From the NCBI RefSeq assembly GCF_033568475.1, contig NC_133123.1:5394001-5458000 (forward strand): a stretch of 64,000 bases of DNA. Reading direction: 5' to 3'. Positions within the stretch are counted from its first letter, which is position 1. Each line of letters begins with the position of its first letter. The translations under genes were made by a program, and so were the position numbers. Under the pieces are notes generated by a model. The model saw nothing but the letters and a program-made list of their open reading frames with translations, was not told the DNA's origin and ran no database searches. Shown here one piece after another: positions 59,666 through 64,000 of the stretch. The DNA is from Henckelia pumila (lineage: Eukaryota; Streptophyta; Magnoliopsida; Lamiales; Gesneriaceae).

Positions 59666-62107
59666 AATAAATTTTCAATTGTATGTATTAAAAATTATTA
59701 TAATATACTAATGATTAAGGAATGTTATGATAAATTAAAAAATGTCCCACTGAATTCATAAGTCGCTAAAACTCAAATTAAATCTAATATTATATTTAAC
59801 TATCACAAATCTACATTCAGCTAGATTTAAGAGATCAGAGAACGTTTTAAGAATAAGACAATGGACAAGTAATGTTACATGTATTCTCTAACACTCACTG
59901 CATGTACTATTATAAAAAAATATCAAAGTCACGTGGTATTAGCTGCAATTTTTTACAAGGATCATCTTGCATATTATTTAGCCGTTCAAAAAGACAAAAT
60001 ATTCTTATTATTGTAGATAATATATATATATACAAATAAAAAATTTCATGTTTAATTTTTAATAATTCTGATAAAACGAATAAATCATTGCATAACTTAT
60101 TTCAATAATGATTTTGTTATTTAATTATATAATAAATTTTTTGAGATTAATATAATTTTATTGGAGGAATAATACTACTGTTAACAAATCAATAAGTTCT
60201 ACTAACGGTTTCATTTTTAACTTTGGTTTCATAATTTAATAGTTTAGTGATCTCAAAAATATAACAATGAAAATTAAATAATTAATGTACGATATTTTTG
60301 GTGCGTTTAATTTAATTTTTTATTGTAATAAAACAATAGTTTTTAAAATAATCACGACTCACGTACAATTGAACATTTTTTATGTCTGTAAAATTAATTT
60401 TCAATTAATATTAGGATTAACTATTAAAAAAGTAATGAAAAGATTAACCATTAAAAAAGTACGTAATAAAAAATAACACTCGAGTTAATATAGTACAAAA
60501 TTGATGGAAAGTGGAAGAAAAAACATAATAACCACTTTAAAAATATATAAGTATAAAAAATTAAATCTGACAAGAATTTAAAAGGCCTATAACTTTTAAC
60601 AAATTTATATAATACAATATATATTTTATTACTAGAATAATAAAAATATTATAGCTAGTAAATTTTAAACAACTTAAATACTTTTTTTAAACCTTCTTTC
60701 TAACTCACTTAATTAAATTATAAAAAATAATCTCAATAAATCGATTCGTCAAACGTATACCTACCATTGGTGTCAATAAATTATATTAAAAATATTGAAA
60801 AAAATAACGCCATATTAAATATTGATTTGTGTTCAAGATCATCAGTAACTAATGTCAACGTACATCACAAGATATTTGTACTAGTACTATTATAAGTATA
60901 CAAGTTGTATAAATTATCTCGAATTAATGTATACCTCGTGATTAATTGAATAAATGATATTAGTGATCTATTTAATATCACCTAACATTATATACGTGTG
61001 AATTTTTTTAAAAATAAATTGATAAAATATGGTTAATTGAGTCACATGTAAGAGCAAAATGGATGAATAAAATTATATCCTTTGATAACAAATAGTAATA
61101 ACAATTAATGCACTTGATTTTTTTGTTTCAGATAGAAAGATTTTATTGTTTTTTTTTTCTAAAAAGAATAAAATAAAATACATATAGTGTTTTTTTTTGT
61201 TATAATTTAATATGATATTTTAATACTTGCACAAATGCTAATATTTGATGAAATAAGATTTTTTTAAAATTTTTATATTTAGAAATAGAAATATTGATTT
61301 TCATAATTAAATATTTATTATAATAATTTATTTTTTATAATATTTTTTCAAGCTGAAGTCGAACTAGTTTAGCTAAAAAATTTACTATTTTAAATTTTAA
61401 TCAATATGCATTTATTTTTTTTAATGAAAACTACGAATATTTGCACGTACAAATATATTTTAAATATATATATTTTATAGTGCTATATTTTTTAAATAAA
61501 ATAAATTTATTTAAATCAAGAATTTTTTATTATATATCAATATTTCATAAATACTAGATACTATTGGATTATAATATAAACAAGAAGTGAAAGAGATATT
61601 AGTAGTTATTTTGAGTAATAGATAATATAAAATATTTATTTATTAAATTTAAATATGTAGGAGAAAGTGTAGGAGATGATTGGATGACTTTCAACTACTT
61701 TCTTGAAAATGCAATCAATTAAATGTGGTGAAAAATACAATTTTAAATTTAAATATAATAATAAGTGAAAATGTTATAATTATCACATAAAATGTAATAT
61801 TACATAAATACACTTAATAATAAATTTCAAAATTACCAAAAACTCTATTATGGGTGACCAAATTCTAGCCATTTAGCACCGTCCAATTCATATTAACTAA
61901 AAGACAAACACAAATGTGAAAACATTATTATAAAGTCAAATTTCATTCACAATTGACCTTCACAATATTTTATTATTGATAATAATTCATGATATAGTCA
62001 TTTAATAAGTTTCTATAAATATTAAAACGATCAGACGGACTGACTTATCATGACCCGTGGCCTATTTAGATTGGTCCATTTAGACTCGCCTCCAAATGAG
62101 CAATAAA

Positions 62108-62139
62108 AACCCCAACCCGTCCCGTCACGGGTTGGGGTT
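62108..62139. repeat. Perfect 13-bp hairpin with 6-base loop
   Basis: AACCCCAACCCGT, loop CCCGTC, then ACGGGTTGGGGTT, followed by GCGGGCCAACCCGCC. A GC-rich island in AT-rich DNA, probably the core of a small dispersed repeat. Confidence 0.8.
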
Positions 62140-64000
62140 AAGCGGGCCAACCCGCCAAATTCTGTTTAAAAAATAAAAATAGTGAAAAATTCAACAAACA
62201 ACATTAATATTGAGATTTAAAAAGATATATTAACAATGTTACACAATAACAAATAATAAATGCTACAATCAAACAAATTAAATCATATAAAATTTTGATG
62301 TTAAATATTATATTTTGGATAAAAAATAAGATTCTCAAATCACATTTGCTTGTGAAGTCGAATTTTTTTCACAATTTTCATACCGAAAATTTTATTTCTG
62401 CTGCTGCAGTTGCAACCGACAAAATCAAAATCACTGCTATAATCTTATATACCAATTTAATTTATTAACTCAATGGTTAACATATTATATTGATTTATTT
62501 TATTGATTAAATGATTATACATATGATATTAACTACATAACACAAAGAATTGAGAAGGGGCCCATGCCCCTGCTGGTGGACTTTAAATGGGTTCTGTGTT
62601 CAATGATGAGATGAAATTGATCTTATTTTTTTTACTCAAAAAACAAAAAAAAGTTGATCTTGTTGATGTCACTGTCAGCGTGGCTAATTTCACTTTATAA
62701 TTTTCCAATGACGAGGTAATATTGCATGGATATTTATATTAAATATAATTTTTTATTCTATTTACTAACTTTATATTTTAAAAACTGCATATAAATTTTA
62801 AAAAAATTTACAGTTACACATAATTTTTTTTTAAAAAATACATCATTAAAAAAAACGCACTTAATGTAATTCAAAAAATACATATGATTAACTGTCAAAA
62901 AATACATATGATTAAATAAAATACTAAAACAGACGAATTCAACTACTCATCCCAATGTAAATTAGACATTATGCGTAAATAAAGAGAAAAAGGAGGTTTA
63001 TATGTAGATAATGTCTGGATTTTTTAAAAAATAATTTCTATTATTTATTATTAATTTTATGGAATTTTTTACAATTTTGGGGTATTTTTCGGATAAAAAA
63101 TATTTATTTATGAATTAATTAAATACTGGGATGAATCATCACATCTTTTAGTAATTTTAGGCCTTTTTAAAAAAAAAATTAAAATTAAATTACAGCCAGT
63201 AATTTTTCTGACTGTTAGATTTTTTATAAAACAAAATAATAAAAATAAATTGTTAAACACTAGTCCGCCGTAATCCTCATTTTCTCATGACATGAAATTC
63301 GCGTGCGAGTTCCTCGTCCATCGAAGGCTAAAGATTTATGGTTCATGATGATGGACAAGCATCATCAGTAAATGGCTTTAAGTCATGACCAACTCATTAC
63401 AATATTTTGATATAACACTAACCTCAAAATAATATAATTCCTTTACTAAATCTAAAACTCATTTCTAATTCATTAAATCTAAAATGTACACTAAAAAGAA
63501 TATTATCGAAATATTCTTTATTATTTTATTCACAACAACTAATTTATTCCACAAAATATTTTTAAACACCATAATTAAAATATCAAAAATATATAAAATA
63601 ATTTCTATATCGATATTCATTAGAAATATTAATGAGTTAAACTTTTAAATTAATTCTATTTTAAAAATTACGTAATAAATAAACTTTTTAGAATAAATTG
63701 TTACAAATTTACATAATAATATAATTAAAGTGTTAATAATAAGACTTAAAAAATATTATAATAACCAATTAAAATAATAAAAAAAATTACTCTAAGATAA
63801 CGTTGCTACATTGTTGCATCAAATTTGGCGCAATACTGTATCATTGCATCAGCCTAACGCCAAAAATGGCGCTGGGTTGAACCAACAAATCAAGCACCAT
63901 TAAGTGCACCTACACTACCTTTTTCATGGTTTACTTTGGGAAAAACATATTTAATTTAATTTATTACATATTGATTTTTAGATATAGGATTCAATAAACT

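Larger units (their letters stand above)
58471..64000. other. AT-rich right end without genes
   Basis: Apart from a half unit of the 32-kb repeat (58845-58965), a 137-bp tandem duplication (59395-59665), a GC hairpin (62108-62139) and poly-T/AT runs, nothing can be assigned. The short open frames here are low-complexity Phe/Ile/Lys text. Confidence 0.6.

Overview
The window is nuclear DNA from a dicot plant, probably an asterid. It has short exons with GT-AG introns, AT-rich intergenic DNA, plastid transit peptides, LTR retrotransposons, MITEs and microsatellites. The species cannot be named from the sequence alone. No rRNA, tRNA or CRISPR was seen.

Left part (1-26700), a gene island. In order: MSRB1-type plastid methionine sulfoxide reductase B (+, 105-2227); a STAT-like SH2-domain protein of the SHA/SHB family (+, 3741-11210); a short receptor-like kinase resembling At1g78530 (+, 13075-14883); a plastid chalcone-isomerase-fold fatty-acid-binding protein, FAP3 type (-, 15084-17397); a small secreted X8-domain protein (+, 20178-20901); and a plastid solanesyl diphosphate synthase, SPS (+, 23564-26670). 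SH2, RLK, X8 and SPS come in the same order as Arabidopsis At1g78540-At1g78530-At1g78520-At1g78510. MSRB1 and FAP3 match a second Arabidopsis neighbourhood (At1g535-At1g537). The intergenic spaces hold a long inverted repeat, a local tandem duplication with a small SINE-like insertion, and other MITE-like pieces.

Right part (26700-58500), a duplicated and invaded block. Two intact CYP72A cytochrome P450 genes (-, 29946-31841 and 56579-58470) share the same five-exon structure. A decayed DNA-level copy of part of the SPS gene, introns included, lies just before the second P450. This indicates that an SPS-CYP72A segment was duplicated in tandem. Between the P450s is an array of about 550-600 bp repeats. 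It is interrupted by a hAT-like MITE, a LINE 3' fragment, a probable solo LTR and a very young Ty3/Gypsy chromovirus (-, 36165-46381, 5-bp target duplication). A Ty1/Copia SIRE-like element (+, 47277-56320, 5-bp target duplication) sits inside an intron of the SPS relic. The Copia element carries an extra region after pol. It also carries a palindromic 15-bp DNA motif repeated across LTRs, coding and non-coding parts, which is the most unusual signal here.

Right end (58500-64000): AT-rich DNA with a 137-bp tandem duplication and a perfect 13-bp hairpin, but no gene that can be supported.

The host genes are mostly plastid or membrane housekeeping functions (methionine repair, fatty acid binding, prenyl chains for plastoquinone) plus secondary-metabolism P450s. 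Nothing suggests that they form a single pathway.
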